A DNA stretch of 39,669 nt from Candidatus Brevifilum fermentans (GCA_945877125.1 CAMCQT010000036.1:1-39669), one strand, 5' to 3'. Shown: positions 10,752-18,061, counted from the stretch's first letter. Notes: generated from the letters alone by a model not told the origin. A program made the numbers and translations.

Positions 10752-11723
10752 TTAATGCTCTGCGCGTTCATTGGAAAGCAATTCTGGAGTCGTTGGCTCT
10801 TGTCTGGATGGCAGGTCCTGTACAATGAGCAGGGATACCTTGCCATATAAAATGAAATTATTGACCATGCTGCCATACGGCCATTGATGATTCCCTGAAT
10901 ATCCGTGTGCGCTCAGCGCAACCAGATCAATTTGTTCCTGTTCTGCCAGTTGATGCAATGCCACTGCCGCATTGTCACTGGCGATGAGATGAGTTTGAAC
11001 GGTGATCCCTTCCAAATACGAACGCGATTTCAACTGTTCGAGATAGCCTTCCGCTTCCTCACGATTGCGTTCGACAACACGATTGGATAATTCAATATCT
11101 TCGCGGACAGGCGGCATTTGACGCGCCATTTCTGGCGTTTGAATCACCTGCACAAGATGAATCTTGGATTTATGGAAATTGGCGATTTGCGTGACGATAG
11201 GCAAAACATTTTCCGCACGTTGGGAACCATCCAACGGTACAAGGATATTTCGATAAATAGGGGCTTCTGTTAATTCGTCAGAGTGATTAACATATTGGTG
11301 TGCCCGAACAATCAACAGCGAAGTTTGTGCGCTCAGAATCGTTTTTTGCGTAACACTGCTGATTCCCCACTGGGTTAATCCATGTCGCCCGTGACTGCTC
11401 AAAATGATTAATTTCACCCCTTGATTTTGAGCATATTCCGTGATGCCTTCAGCTACCAAACCTTCCAACACTTGAGTCTGAACTCGAATATTTGATTTTT
11501 CAAGCCGCGCCTGTATCTTATCCAGATAAAGGGCTGACCTTGTTTTATTGATCTGCCAGTTAAGCAAATCAAATAATTGCGCGGACGAGCCTGCGTGGTT
11601 TTTTTCCAAGATTCGAAGCAGTGTGATCTCTGCATCAAAAGGACGGGCGATGGCAACAACATGCGGCAGAACACAGTCCGCCAATTGAGAGCCATCCAAT
11701 GGGACAAGAATAGTATCGAACAT
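10752..11723 (-). CDS. Tandem universal stress protein (two UspA domains)
   Basis: Cytoplasmic universal stress protein with two consecutive UspA domains (~1-145 and ~165-305). Both start with the family signature (FDTILVPLDGSQLAD; YRNILVPLDGSQRAEN) and end with the nucleotide-loop region. In the first the loop reads GRHGLTQWGISSV with no final G-S/T; in the second it reads GYSGNHQWPYGS, so the second domain is more likely to bind ATP. An ATG eight codons upstream (11747) is possible, but the ATG at 11723 has an AAGGAAAG ribosome site, giving 323 residues. The stop lies 3 bp before the start of the glucan synthase, so both are one operon; the pairing suggests a link to osmotic or envelope stress (inference). 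Confidence 0.9.
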   Translation of the reverse strand: MFDTILVPLDGSQLADCVLPHVVAIARPFDAEITLLRILEKNHAGSSAQLFDLLNWQINKTRSALYLDKIQARLEKSNIRVQTQVLEGLVAEGITEYAQNQGVKLIILSSHGRHGLTQWGISSVTQKTILSAQTSLLIVRAHQYVNHSDELTEAPIYRNILVPLDGSQRAENVLPIVTQIANFHKSKIHLVQVIQTPEMARQMPPVREDIELSNRVVERNREEAEGYLEQLKSRSYLEGITVQTHLIASDNAAVALHQLAEQEQIDLVALSAHGYSGNHQWPYGSMVNNFILYGKVSLLIVQDLPSRQEPTTPELLSNERAEH

Positions 11724-12060
11724 GGGACTTTCCTTCGATTCTTTCATATTGCCAAACTGAGTCGAATTAAGGAATTGAGACCTTAATCAACTTTGTTGTG
11801 GCTGATATTGATAATGTAATGGGGTATGGGAGTCATCTCGCGTATGCGAGTGGAATTTAGAAGCGCTGCGGAATGTTACGATAAAAACTTTGTAACGCAC
11901 CTGGCAGAAATGATTCTTTCAACCGTAAGCGGTTTTGCCTACTAAAATCAGTATACTCTACTTTATTGTGAGCGGAGATTTGGACTCCGAGTGTTGTTCC
12001 TTGACCCTGCTAAATAATAAAAGGGCGGATCTGATTACAGTAACAGTCGCTTTTCTTTAT
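11724..12060. other. Intergenic region between divergent usp and receiver genes
   Basis: No gene was found. It should hold the promoter(s) of the minus-strand usp-glucan synthase operon. Short inverted repeats are visible (GTTAC/GTAAC around 11874-11898; AACCG-TAAG-CGGTT at 11921-11934), but no convincing -35/-10 pair for either strand could be assigned by eye. Confidence 0.5.
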
Positions 12061-12123
12061 CTCCCCCAAGTGGCGGAGACGAACACTCCCCAGACGCAGG
12101 ATGCGCCTGGGGAGTGTTCGTCG
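12061..12123 (+). repeat. Dispersed palindromic repeat, copy 1
   Basis: Two-part palindromic element. The first part (12061-12078, CTCCCCCAAGTGGCGGAG) is itself nearly self-complementary. The second is a strong hairpin: 16-bp perfect stem 12078-12093 / 12107-12122, one mismatch, four more pairs and a 3-nt loop. A second copy in the same orientation lies at 14290-14354. It has no T-run, so it is not a typical intrinsic terminator. It ends 13 bp before the start of the receiver gene. Confidence 0.85.
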
Positions 12124-12135
12124 TAATATGAATGT

Positions 12136-12522
12136 ATGACCCGCGTATATGTAGCCGATGCAAGACCCGAAGAACGCTCTGCACTTCGCCTATTACTTCT
12201 CGATCTAAAGATGGAAGTAGTTGGCCAAGCAAGCGATTGGTTCACCACGTTAGTTGAAGTACCAATCAGTGAAGCAGATATATTGTTGGTGGATTGGGAT
12301 TTACTCCCAAATAATGCGCCCAATGTAGCGCTTGATGGATTTCGGAAAGCCTGCCCTTCTATGCTGGTCGTAGTTCTTATCAGCCACATGGACGCCCATA
12401 AGCAAGCCGCACTCTCCATCGGCGCAGATGTATTTATCAGCAAAGATGAGACGCCCGAACGCGTGGTAGAACATTTGCGAACCGCCGCTGCGAATGTTCC
12501 CACAGGAACGTCAGTTGGCTGA
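12136..12522 (+). CDS. Stand-alone receiver-domain protein
   Basis: Receiver (CheY-like) domain with no output domain, 128 residues. Visible key residues: D8 in the acidic pocket (VYVADARPEE; the usual second acid is missing), phospho-acceptor D53 in LLVDWDLLP, S83 in VLISHMD and K103 in VFISKDETPE. It therefore can probably be phosphorylated, and may act as a phosphate relay or through protein contacts. No ribosome site precedes the ATG; a TAATAT box ends 6 bp before it, so translation may be leaderless, although no good -35 is visible because that position lies in the preceding hairpin. It sits directly upstream of the CsbD/GlsB/YggT/YtxH cassette and might regulate it (inference). Confidence 0.82.
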   Translation: MTRVYVADARPEERSALRLLLLDLKMEVVGQASDWFTTLVEVPISEADILLVDWDLLPNNAPNVALDGFRKACPSMLVVVLISHMDAHKQAALSIGADVFISKDETPERVVEHLRTAAANVPTGTSVG

Positions 12523-12591
12523 TGTAAAAGTTCAAAAAAATAGACGGCGCAAATCAAGATAGTTTTTATTAATGATCTGGAGGATCAAACC

Positions 12592-12834
12592 ATGAACAAG
12601 GATATTTTTGAATGCAAGTGGAAACAAATTCGAGGCGAGGCTAAATCATGGTGGGGCAAACTCACCGACGATGATCTGGATCGTGCTGCCGGTAAGTTTG
12701 ACGTATTGACCGGTCTGCTTCAGGAAAAATATGGCTACACCCGTGAAGCCGCAGCCAATGAAATTGACAAGCGCGTGACCGAGTACGAATCTAACCTGAA
12801 AGCGAAAACTGTCCCGACTTCTGTTATTAAATAG
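12592..12834 (+). CDS. CsbD family stress protein
   Basis: Small, charged, soluble protein of 80 residues in the CsbD family, which is induced by general stress in many bacteria but has no known biochemical activity. The N-terminus has the family signature (KWKQIRGEAKSWWGKLTDDD), then the conserved KFDVLTGLLQEKYGYT. A clear ribosome site (CTGGAGGA) precedes the ATG by about eight bases. First gene of a plus-strand run of short stress-related genes; a stable hairpin follows it. Confidence 0.9.
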   Translation: MNKDIFECKWKQIRGEAKSWWGKLTDDDLDRAAGKFDVLTGLLQEKYGYTREAAANEIDKRVTEYESNLKAKTVPTSVIK

Positions 12835-12850
12835 TCAGACAGGAACTGCA

Positions 12851-12880
12851 AGCCCCCCTTCTCTTTTGAGAAGGGGGGCT
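12851..12880 (+). terminator. Hairpin after csbD gene
   Basis: Perfect 13-bp GC-rich stem 12851-12863 / 12868-12880 with a TTTT loop. No T-run follows (AAATCAAC), so it may stabilise the csbD mRNA 3' end or terminate only partly rather than act as a textbook terminator. Confidence 0.55.
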
Positions 12881-12943
12881 AAATCAACAACCAAACATGG
12901 GCAACCGTGTATTTGAAATCACATAAATAGGAGAAGAAGATAA

Positions 12944-13198
12944 ATGAACCTCATCATATATCTCATTGCAGGAGCAATCGTTGGCTATGTTGCCAGCAGG
13001 ATCATGCACACAAATTCACAACAAGGCTTGGTGCTCGATATCGTAGTCGGTGTGATCGGCGCTTTCATTGCTGGTTACTTCATTAGCCCCCTGTTGGGTG
13101 TCGGGACGATCAATGATGCCATTACCCTTCAAACCATGCTGGTAACGCTGATTGGCTCGGTCGCTCTGCTGTGGATCGTCAAAATGGTTCGGCGCTAA
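12944..13198 (+). CDS. GlsB/YeaQ/YmgE family membrane protein
   Basis: Small integral membrane protein of 84 residues of the GlsB/YeaQ/YmgE (transglycosylase-associated) family, often stress-induced. Three hydrophobic segments are visible: LIIYLIAGAIVGYVASRIM at the N-terminus, the conserved LDIVVGVIGAFIAGYFISPL in the middle and MLVTLIGSVALLWIVKMV at the end. Ribosome site AGGAGAAGAAG precedes the ATG. The stop TAA shares its last base with the ATG of the next gene (TAATG), so translation is coupled. No enzymatic role is established for the family. Confidence 0.9.
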   Translation: MNLIIYLIAGAIVGYVASRIMHTNSQQGLVLDIVVGVIGAFIAGYFISPLLGVGTINDAITLQTMLVTLIGSVALLWIVKMVRR

Positions 13199-13611
13199 TG
13201 TCAAAAGAAAATAGAGTATCAGCGGTGAGAACGTCACAAAATGAACCCGGGCGAGAGCAGCGCATCTTCAGTTTCAAGGTCACACAATTGATCTGGCTGT
13301 TACTCGGCATTCTCGAAGCCCTCATTGCCCTTCGCATCGGATTGAAATTGATTGGAGCCAACCCAGATAGCCCAATCGTAGCCTTGATCTATGGCTTTAC
13401 CTACCTCTTCCTGTTCCCCTTTGAAGGAATGACGGCAACACCATCAGCCGGCGTCATGGTGCTGGAACTCTCCTCTTTCTTTGCAATGGGAATCTATGCC
13501 CTGATTGCCTGGGCTGTGGAGAGAATCGTCTGGCTGATCTTTTACCGTCCGCGTGGCGCAGTGGTGGCAGTTACTGAAACTACCACTAGCGAAAACCGCA
13601 CCAATCCCTAA
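13198..13611 (+). CDS. YggT-like membrane protein
   Basis: 137-residue membrane protein resembling the YggT family. The hydrophilic N-terminus (~1-28) is followed by a hydrophobic segment (IWLLLGILEALIALRIGLKL), the loop GANPDSPIVALIYGFTYLF with its short FPFEG turn, and a second segment (FFAMGIYALIAWAVERIVWL). The start at 13198 overlaps the previous stop by one base; a longer frame starting at 13171 would lie inside the GlsB-like gene and is not needed. Function is unknown; YggT proteins have been linked to osmotic stress and membrane insertion in other bacteria. Confidence 0.85.
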   Translation: MSKENRVSAVRTSQNEPGREQRIFSFKVTQLIWLLLGILEALIALRIGLKLIGANPDSPIVALIYGFTYLFLFPFEGMTATPSAGVMVLELSSFFAMGIYALIAWAVERIVWLIFYRPRGAVVAVTETTTSENRTNP

Positions 13612-13684
13612 ATCAAAAAAGAAAGAATGGTCTTTTCTGTCTTTCAACAAAAGACTGCGACAATAAAATAATGGAGAAAACACA

Positions 13685-14041
13685 ATGATTAACGAAAATC
13701 AACAACCCGAATACCGCAAGAATAATAATATTTTTGGCATTTTTATTGGAATGCTAATCGGCGGATTGGCTGGCGCCGTGACCACGCTATTGCTGGCGCC
13801 GCAATCTGGACAAGACACCAGAACACAGATTCAGGAAAAAGGCATCGAACTGCGTGATCGAACCACTGGAATCGTAGAGGAAGCCATGGCGCAGGTACGT
13901 TTGGATCGGAACAAGCTCACGATCAGCGGACGCGAGAAAGCCAAGGAATTATTGGAGCAAGGTCAGTCTTTGGTGGTCGAGCAATTAGATCGTGTATCTG
14001 ATGCCGCGCAAGCTGGAAAAAAAGCGATACAAAATTCATAA
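13685..14041 (+). CDS. YtxH domain protein
   Basis: 118-residue general-stress-type protein of the YtxH family. One N-terminal membrane helix (IFGIFIGMLIGGLAGAVTTL) carries the family's glycine-rich pattern and is followed by LLLAPQSGQDTRTQIQEKG, then a long charged amphipathic helical tail (~55-118) that is probably a coiled coil in the cytoplasm. Ribosome site TGGAGAAAA precedes the ATG. Part of the same plus-strand stress cassette. Confidence 0.9.
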   Translation: MINENQQPEYRKNNNIFGIFIGMLIGGLAGAVTTLLLAPQSGQDTRTQIQEKGIELRDRTTGIVEEAMAQVRLDRNKLTISGREKAKELLEQGQSLVVEQLDRVSDAAQAGKKAIQNS

Positions 14042-14098
14042 AGTTGATAGCCGTGAAAGTTGAATAACCAGTTTGGTAATAACGCAAAGGAGAATTAA

Positions 14099-14251
14099 AT
14101 GAATATGGGTCAGTTGAAATGGATTTTGCTCGGGATTTTCCTGGTAATCACCGGTCTTGGTCTTCTTGGGGTGGGCATGGGCGGAGTATTAAGCGTCATC
14201 GCAGGGATTTGTGCGCTGATCGCCGGTGTGTTGTTCATCATCAACCGCTAA
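14099..14251 (+). CDS. 50-residue hydrophobic membrane peptide
   Basis: Short gene with a strong ribosome site (AAAGGAGAATTAA) directly before ATG 14099. The 50-residue product begins MNMGQLKWILLGIFLVITGL and is almost entirely hydrophobic, with two glycine-rich membrane helices and an Asn-Arg C-terminus. I do not recognise a named family. Its size, ribosome site and place between YtxH and the lmo0937-type gene support a real small membrane protein of the stress cassette. Confidence 0.75.
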   Translation: MNMGQLKWILLGIFLVITGLGLLGVGMGGVLSVIAGICALIAGVLFIINR

Positions 14252-14289
14252 CGCCAAACCTATGGCGGAGTAAAACCTAACAGGCATCA

Positions 14290-14354
14290 CTCCCCCAAGT
14301 GGCGGAGAACAACACTCCCCAGCCGATGGATGCGGCTGGGGAGTGTTCATTGTA
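14290..14354 (+). repeat. Dispersed palindromic repeat, copy 2
   Basis: Second copy of the element at 12061. It begins with the same 19 bases (CTCCCCCAAGTGGCGGAGA), followed by a hairpin with a 15-bp perfect stem 14311-14325 / 14333-14347 and a 7-nt loop. Stem sequences differ between copies by compensated changes (loop-proximal CCG/CGG here), which indicates that the structure is kept, not just the sequence. Confidence 0.85.
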
Positions 14355-14392
14355 TGATAAAGGATAGAACAAATCAAAAAAGGAGATTTCAA

Positions 14393-14551
14393 ATGCTAAA
14401 CACAATTATTTTAATTCTGGTCGTACTCTGGTTACTTGGATATTTTGGACCCACTGTCTTCTCAGGTTTTCCGCGCTCAGGCAACGTGATTCATACGCTG
14501 CTCGTGATTGTCGTCATCCTTGTTATTTTGAGACTGTTGGGAATTGCATAA
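14393..14551 (+). CDS. lmo0937 family membrane protein
   Basis: 52-residue membrane protein of the lmo0937 type (DUF5670-like), recognised from its start MLNTIILILVVLWLLGYFG and its second helix VIHTLLVIVVILVILRLLGI. Ribosome site AAAGGAGATTTC lies just before ATG 14393; a longer reading from 14330 would run through the repeat and is rejected. Function unknown; these proteins often occur beside CsbD, YtxH and GlsB genes. Confidence 0.85.
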   Translation: MLNTIILILVVLWLLGYFGPTVFSGFPRSGNVIHTLLVIVVILVILRLLGIA

Positions 14552-14588
14552 TAATCCTGCCTAAAAAAATTATTGGATCACTAAATTA

Positions 14589-15539
14589 ATGAAACCTAAA
14601 CTGAGTGTCTGCGCCATTTTTATACTGATATTAACATCGCTCACCCTAACTGCGTGTGATGGGCTGACCGTGACCCCAGCCGCGCTTGGGGAGGCTGCGC
14701 TGTTGGCTACGCCAGCGCTGACAAGTCTGCCCTGTGTGGCGTGCGATCAGGCAACCCTGGCAGCCGCACTGACCCAGCAGAAAAACAGCTTCGATAATCA
14801 GGCGGCGGCCACCGCCGAAATTGTACGCGCCAATGCACAGGCTACTGTCAATTCAGCCAATGCAACGTTGAGCGTCGCGCTGACTCAGGAACAAAATAAT
14901 GCCAATTTTATAGCGGCTCAAATTGCGGCCACCGCCGAAATTGCACGCGCCAACGCACAGGCCACTGTCAACTCAGCGGGAGCAACTCAAGTCGCCGCAA
15001 TGACCCAGTCACAGTACAACCTGCAAGTAACACAGGCAGTCGGCACGCAGAGCGCGGAAGCCATGCAGACTCAGCAAAATAAAGATGATCTTGCCGCAAG
15101 CACGCAGACGGCGGTTGCCAATTCCATCGCCACGCAAACACAGATCGCCGTTGCAACATCGCAATGGTATACCGATCAGGAACGCCAGCGCAACGAACAA
15201 AGGCAGGCTCCAATCGCTTTTTTGTGGATGTGGTGCCCGCCGATTTTCATCGTGCTGTTTGCTGGTCTGCTTCTCTGGGGCTTCTGGCGCTGGCTGAAGA
15301 TTCAGCAAGCCAACCAGCATATTCTCGAAAGCCCTGTTGACAGGTTGCCGGCCCTCACCGCTGAAAATAGACTTCACCGCCATGATAATGAATTGCCTTA
15401 TGTTGATAGTGATCTTGCCGACGGCTATCAGGTCACAAAGCCAGATGATGTGGAACAGTGGCTGGATGAAGTCAAGGATAAGTTGCAAAAAAACAGTGAC
15501 GAGGATGAGATGAAAAAAGATGACAATACAAACAGTTGA
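14589..15539 (+). CDS. Repeat-containing lipoprotein with C-terminal membrane helix
   Basis: 316-residue protein I cannot assign to a named family. N-terminal signal peptide with a lipobox (LTLTAC, Cys at ~23). Residues ~73-152 hold two 40-residue repeats, each with TAEI-ARANAQATVNSA-type cores, followed by a Gln/Ala/Thr-rich region (to ~200) that is probably helical. A membrane helix at ~209-235 (IAFLWMWCPPIFIVLFAGLL) is followed by a charged C-terminal tail (~240-316). Lipid anchor plus a second membrane segment is unusual and would make the Ala/Gln/Thr region an extracytoplasmic loop. It overlaps the next gene by 20 bp, so the two are likely partners. Confidence 0.75.
   Translation: MKPKLSVCAIFILILTSLTLTACDGLTVTPAALGEAALLATPALTSLPCVACDQATLAAALTQQKNSFDNQAAATAEIVRANAQATVNSANATLSVALTQEQNNANFIAAQIAATAEIARANAQATVNSAGATQVAAMTQSQYNLQVTQAVGTQSAEAMQTQQNKDDLAASTQTAVANSIATQTQIAVATSQWYTDQERQRNEQRQAPIAFLWMWCPPIFIVLFAGLLLWGFWRWLKIQQANQHILESPVDRLPALTAENRLHRHDNELPYVDSDLADGYQVTKPDDVEQWLDEVKDKLQKNSDEDEMKKDDNTNS
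14805..14977 (+). repeat. Intragenic 120-bp direct repeat in the lipoprotein gene
   Basis: 53-bp near-identical blocks at 14805-14857 and 14925-14977, spaced exactly 120 bp apart (40 codons). Most differences are third-position changes, so the protein repeat is under constraint. Confidence 0.8.
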
Positions 15540-16182
15540 CCCAAAGAATTTTAGCCAGAAAGCGCGGCAAGTCAGAGCACAGGTAACTAATATCCTGACA
15601 AAATGGGGTTTGCTGCCACGGTTTAAACGCTGGAGATTAACACAAGACCCAGATACCGGAATGGTTGTACTGTTTGGTGTGCTCAATAATAAATATATTG
15701 CCGCGCATACCCCAATCCCCTTCAATGATTATTTCGATCCGCGCTTATTGCATGATCTCGCAAATGAATTGCAAGTGCAGGTTGTGTCTTGCAATAGTGA
15801 TGGTCTGCGCTACGCCTTCATCCTGGATCGTGGTCAGCTCGATGATTTACCCACGCACATAGATTTCCCCTTTATTGATAATGGGAAACTATCAGTCAGG
15901 GTCGTTTACAAAGATAAACCTCAACCTCTCGTGCCGGTTCCGCCTGTGGGAGTTGAAATTATTGAAGATCAAACTTTTGCGCGTCAGGTTGCAGGAGCAT
16001 TCTTGAAGATCTTTGACGACATAAAACTCCGCGACGAAGCCGCCTTGCAACTCTCGGCTCAAAACCCACCCGAGATCCTGATCATAGATGAAGATGAGTT
16101 CCATAAACGTGTGGCAGAGCACGAAGCCAATCGGCAAAGGGTTAAGCGCATCGGCAGATTACTCGATAAGACAGATGGGTAA
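15520..16182 (+). CDS. Unknown protein, 220 aa, coupled to lipoprotein
   Basis: Soluble 220-residue protein of no family I recognise. The N-terminal half (~1-125) looks like a compact alpha/beta domain (AQVTNILTKWGLLPRFKRW, then DPDTGMVVLFGVLNNKYIA). The C-terminal part (~145-220) is charged and probably helical, ending ANRQRVKRIGRLLDKTDG. The phrase YAFILDRGQLDDLPTHIDFP suggests a beta-rich ligand or partner surface. The start ATG at 15520 lies within the end of the lipoprotein gene (20-bp overlap), so both are translated from one mRNA. The residue pattern gives no catalytic motif. Confidence 0.7.
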   Translation: MTIQTVDPKNFSQKARQVRAQVTNILTKWGLLPRFKRWRLTQDPDTGMVVLFGVLNNKYIAAHTPIPFNDYFDPRLLHDLANELQVQVVSCNSDGLRYAFILDRGQLDDLPTHIDFPFIDNGKLSVRVVYKDKPQPLVPVPPVGVEIIEDQTFARQVAGAFLKIFDDIKLRDEAALQLSAQNPPEILIIDEDEFHKRVAEHEANRQRVKRIGRLLDKTDG

Positions 16183-16322
16183 AGTTAATTGTAAAAGACA
16201 AGAAATCCCCTCTTAACAGAGGCGGCACGAATCAGCAAACTGGGTTGAATAAAAAAAGTAAAAAAGACAAGAAGTAATTCAGTCGGCGTTTATTGTTTAA
16301 GTTGTACTGAGGAGATATGAAA

Positions 16323-16460
16323 ATGAAACTAAAATTGCTCTTTATCGTTATGGATTTACTCACCCTATTGGCTTATCCATTTGTATTGGCGCATGGCAAA
16401 CTGCGCCAGTATTCAAAATCAAAGGATGGCAATTTATCGGTTGCCGGTTCTGCCCGATAG
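16323..16460 (+). CDS. 45-residue membrane/secreted peptide
   Basis: Short open frame with a GAGGAG ribosome site eight bases before ATG 16323 (an ATG two codons earlier, 16317, is too close to it). The product starts MKLKLLFIVMDLLTLLAYPF, giving one hydrophobic helix that could be a signal anchor, followed by ~20 polar residues. No family recognised. It lies 47 bp before the LSDAT-type gene and could be its membrane partner (inference). Confidence 0.55.
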   Translation: MKLKLLFIVMDLLTLLAYPFVLAHGKLRQYSKSKDGNLSVAGSAR

Positions 16461-16507
16461 GGCAGATGACCTATTGTGTAATTATAAACATGCGAAAGAA
16501 GGTAATG

Positions 16508-17230
16508 ATGCGTACTCAAAAGATTATTTTTTCAAGACAGCAGGCACTATGTGTTTTTCCTGATAAACGCTCGGATCTGTCAAAGGCCATCTCTGAATTA
16601 CATCTGGATATCAATTCCCCGGTTATCGTATTGATCGGCGGGCAGATCGATGAACAACAAGCCAGGGCGACTCAATCTGCAATTCAAACCATTTCCAAAA
16701 CCGCGGAAGACTTGAATGCCGTGATCATTTGTGGTGGAACCGATATGGGAGTAATGGCCGAAATTGGACAGACACGTATGCAAAATCATTATAAATTCCC
16801 GTTGATCGGCATAGCGCCCAAAGAGCTGGTTACCTGGCCCAATGGACCGCGCAGCACACAGTTTTTATGGTGGGGAAAGAAGCGCTGGCCGTTGGCCCCG
16901 TATTATTCCCATTTTATCCTTGTGCCGGGCAATCAATTTGGAGATGAGTCTCCGTGGATCGTGGACGCGGCGACCATCCTGTCAAACGGGCATCGGTCTG
17001 TGACGATCCTTATCAATGGAGGAGAAGTCTCCCGAAAAGATATTGAATTGAGCTTGGAGAAAAGCCGTCCGGTCATTGCGTTAAGTCGCACCGGTCGCCT
17101 CGCAGATGAATTGGCCGGTCAGCCTAATCGACATAAATTGATCACCGTGGCTCCGGCAAATGCCGAGCAGCAGATCGTTGAAGTTGTGCATGAAGCTCTG
17201 TTGGGCAAGAAAGAAAAAACGCTGGTTTAA
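16508..17230 (+). CDS. LSDAT/SLOG-type nucleotide-sensor protein
   Basis: 240-residue protein resembling the prokaryotic LSDAT domain (the SLOG-type Rossmann domain also found in TRPM channels), which is predicted to bind nucleotide-derived ligands. Supporting motifs: first strand with glycine loop IVLIGGQIDEQQA, then AVIICGGTDMGVMAEIGQ, the typical second glycine loop, followed by FPLIGIAPKELVTWP and the conserved SHFILVPGNQFGDESPWI. Later INGGEVSRKDIELSLEKSRP completes the fold. Starts at 16466 and 16505 are also in frame; 16508 best fits the GAAGG ribosome site. In literature LSDAT domains often pair with membrane effectors in conflict or stress systems; the small membrane peptide just upstream is the only candidate here. 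Confidence 0.78.
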   Translation: MRTQKIIFSRQQALCVFPDKRSDLSKAISELHLDINSPVIVLIGGQIDEQQARATQSAIQTISKTAEDLNAVIICGGTDMGVMAEIGQTRMQNHYKFPLIGIAPKELVTWPNGPRSTQFLWWGKKRWPLAPYYSHFILVPGNQFGDESPWIVDAATILSNGHRSVTILINGGEVSRKDIELSLEKSRPVIALSRTGRLADELAGQPNRHKLITVAPANAEQQIVEVVHEALLGKKEKTLV

Positions 17231-17233
17231 ACT

Positions 17234-18061
17234 TTATTCCACACACGTTCTGGTTAACGAAGCCCCTGCGTTCACATCGCATCCATCTGCGTTGACCTGC
17301 TCGCGCAGATAATCATCGTAGAGGGTGCTCATGGTTACCAATTCCCATTTGTTTTCACGCAGCCACGGATAGACCTGCAAACTGGAGTTGTAATCTTGTG
17401 TGCGGATGTGCATTTGGACAATGTCGCCGCCTTTGCCTTTTTGGATGCCTCTGGTGACGATATCAGGCTCGCCGCCGCCGCCGATGGAAAATAACGCCGC
17501 AACCAATCCACGCTCCTGACAGAGGACGTCCATCGTGTAGCTGATGATGTCATACGGCGGGCGCACAAAGCGGACGTTGTATTCCCTGCCCAGTACTTGA
17601 GTCAGCGCGGCGTGCCATTTGTCGTAATCCATTAATGCGGTGGCCGGTGACATGACCCCAAGGTTGACATGGTCAAAGGTGTGATAGCCGATCTCATGCC
17701 CTTTATCCACGAGGCGTTTCCAGATGCCGGCATCCTGCTCCTCGAGGTTGAGCAGTTTTGAGCCGACGGGGAAGAAGGTCACTTTAAATTCGGGGTATTC
17801 ATTCAGCAAAACTTCCAAGTCTTGCATTTTATTCAGCAAATAGCAATCGTCGTAGGTGAATGCCATGCGCTTGAATTTACGGCTTCCGTACCAGATTAGC
17901 GGAGCGCTGAAATTGGGTTCATCATTTTGCGCGGGGATGAACTTGCTTGCAGATATTCCAAGCAAAGCGGCGCCGCTGATCTTCAAAAAGTCTCTTCGTG
18001 AAATGGAGGACATTTTTTTATCCAGTTCAATAGTGGGGGTGATGAGCGCGAGTTTGTCCAT
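17234..18061 (-). CDS. Tat-exported polysaccharide deacetylase-like protein
   Basis: NodB-homology protein, probably acting outside the cytoplasm. The N-terminus has a twin-arginine signal (SSISRRDFLKISGAALLGIS) up to ~residue 44. The deacetylase core shows the metal-site Asp region as KRMAFTYDDCYLL (family form TFDDGP), the second metal motif GHEIGYHTFDHVNLG (H-x3-H) and the RPPYD motif in VRFVRPPYDIISYT. These keep the Asp and both His metal ligands, so it is likely active on a glycan, but the altered first motif makes the substrate uncertain. ATG 18061 gives 275 residues; ATG 18013 would start right at the Tat signal and is a good alternative; neither has a clear ribosome site. It converges on the LSDAT gene with only 3 bp between stops. 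Confidence 0.83.
   Translation of the reverse strand: MDKLALITPTIELDKKMSSISRRDFLKISGAALLGISASKFIPAQNDEPNFSAPLIWYGSRKFKRMAFTYDDCYLLNKMQDLEVLLNEYPEFKVTFFPVGSKLLNLEEQDAGIWKRLVDKGHEIGYHTFDHVNLGVMSPATALMDYDKWHAALTQVLGREYNVRFVRPPYDIISYTMDVLCQERGLVAALFSIGGGGEPDIVTRGIQKGKGGDIVQMHIRTQDYNSSLQVYPWLRENKWELVTMSTLYDDYLREQVNADGCDVNAGASLTRTCVE

Noticed and set aside
2283-10755. Many open frames of 60-175 codons opposite the glucan synthase gene
   Set aside because: They follow the codon phase of a single very well supported minus-strand gene, have no ribosome sites and no recognisable domains.
13612-13684. Weak hairpin GTCTTTT/AAAAGAC between YggT- and YtxH-type genes
   Set aside because: AT-rich 7-bp stem with a 12-nt loop and no T-run; not convincing as terminator.
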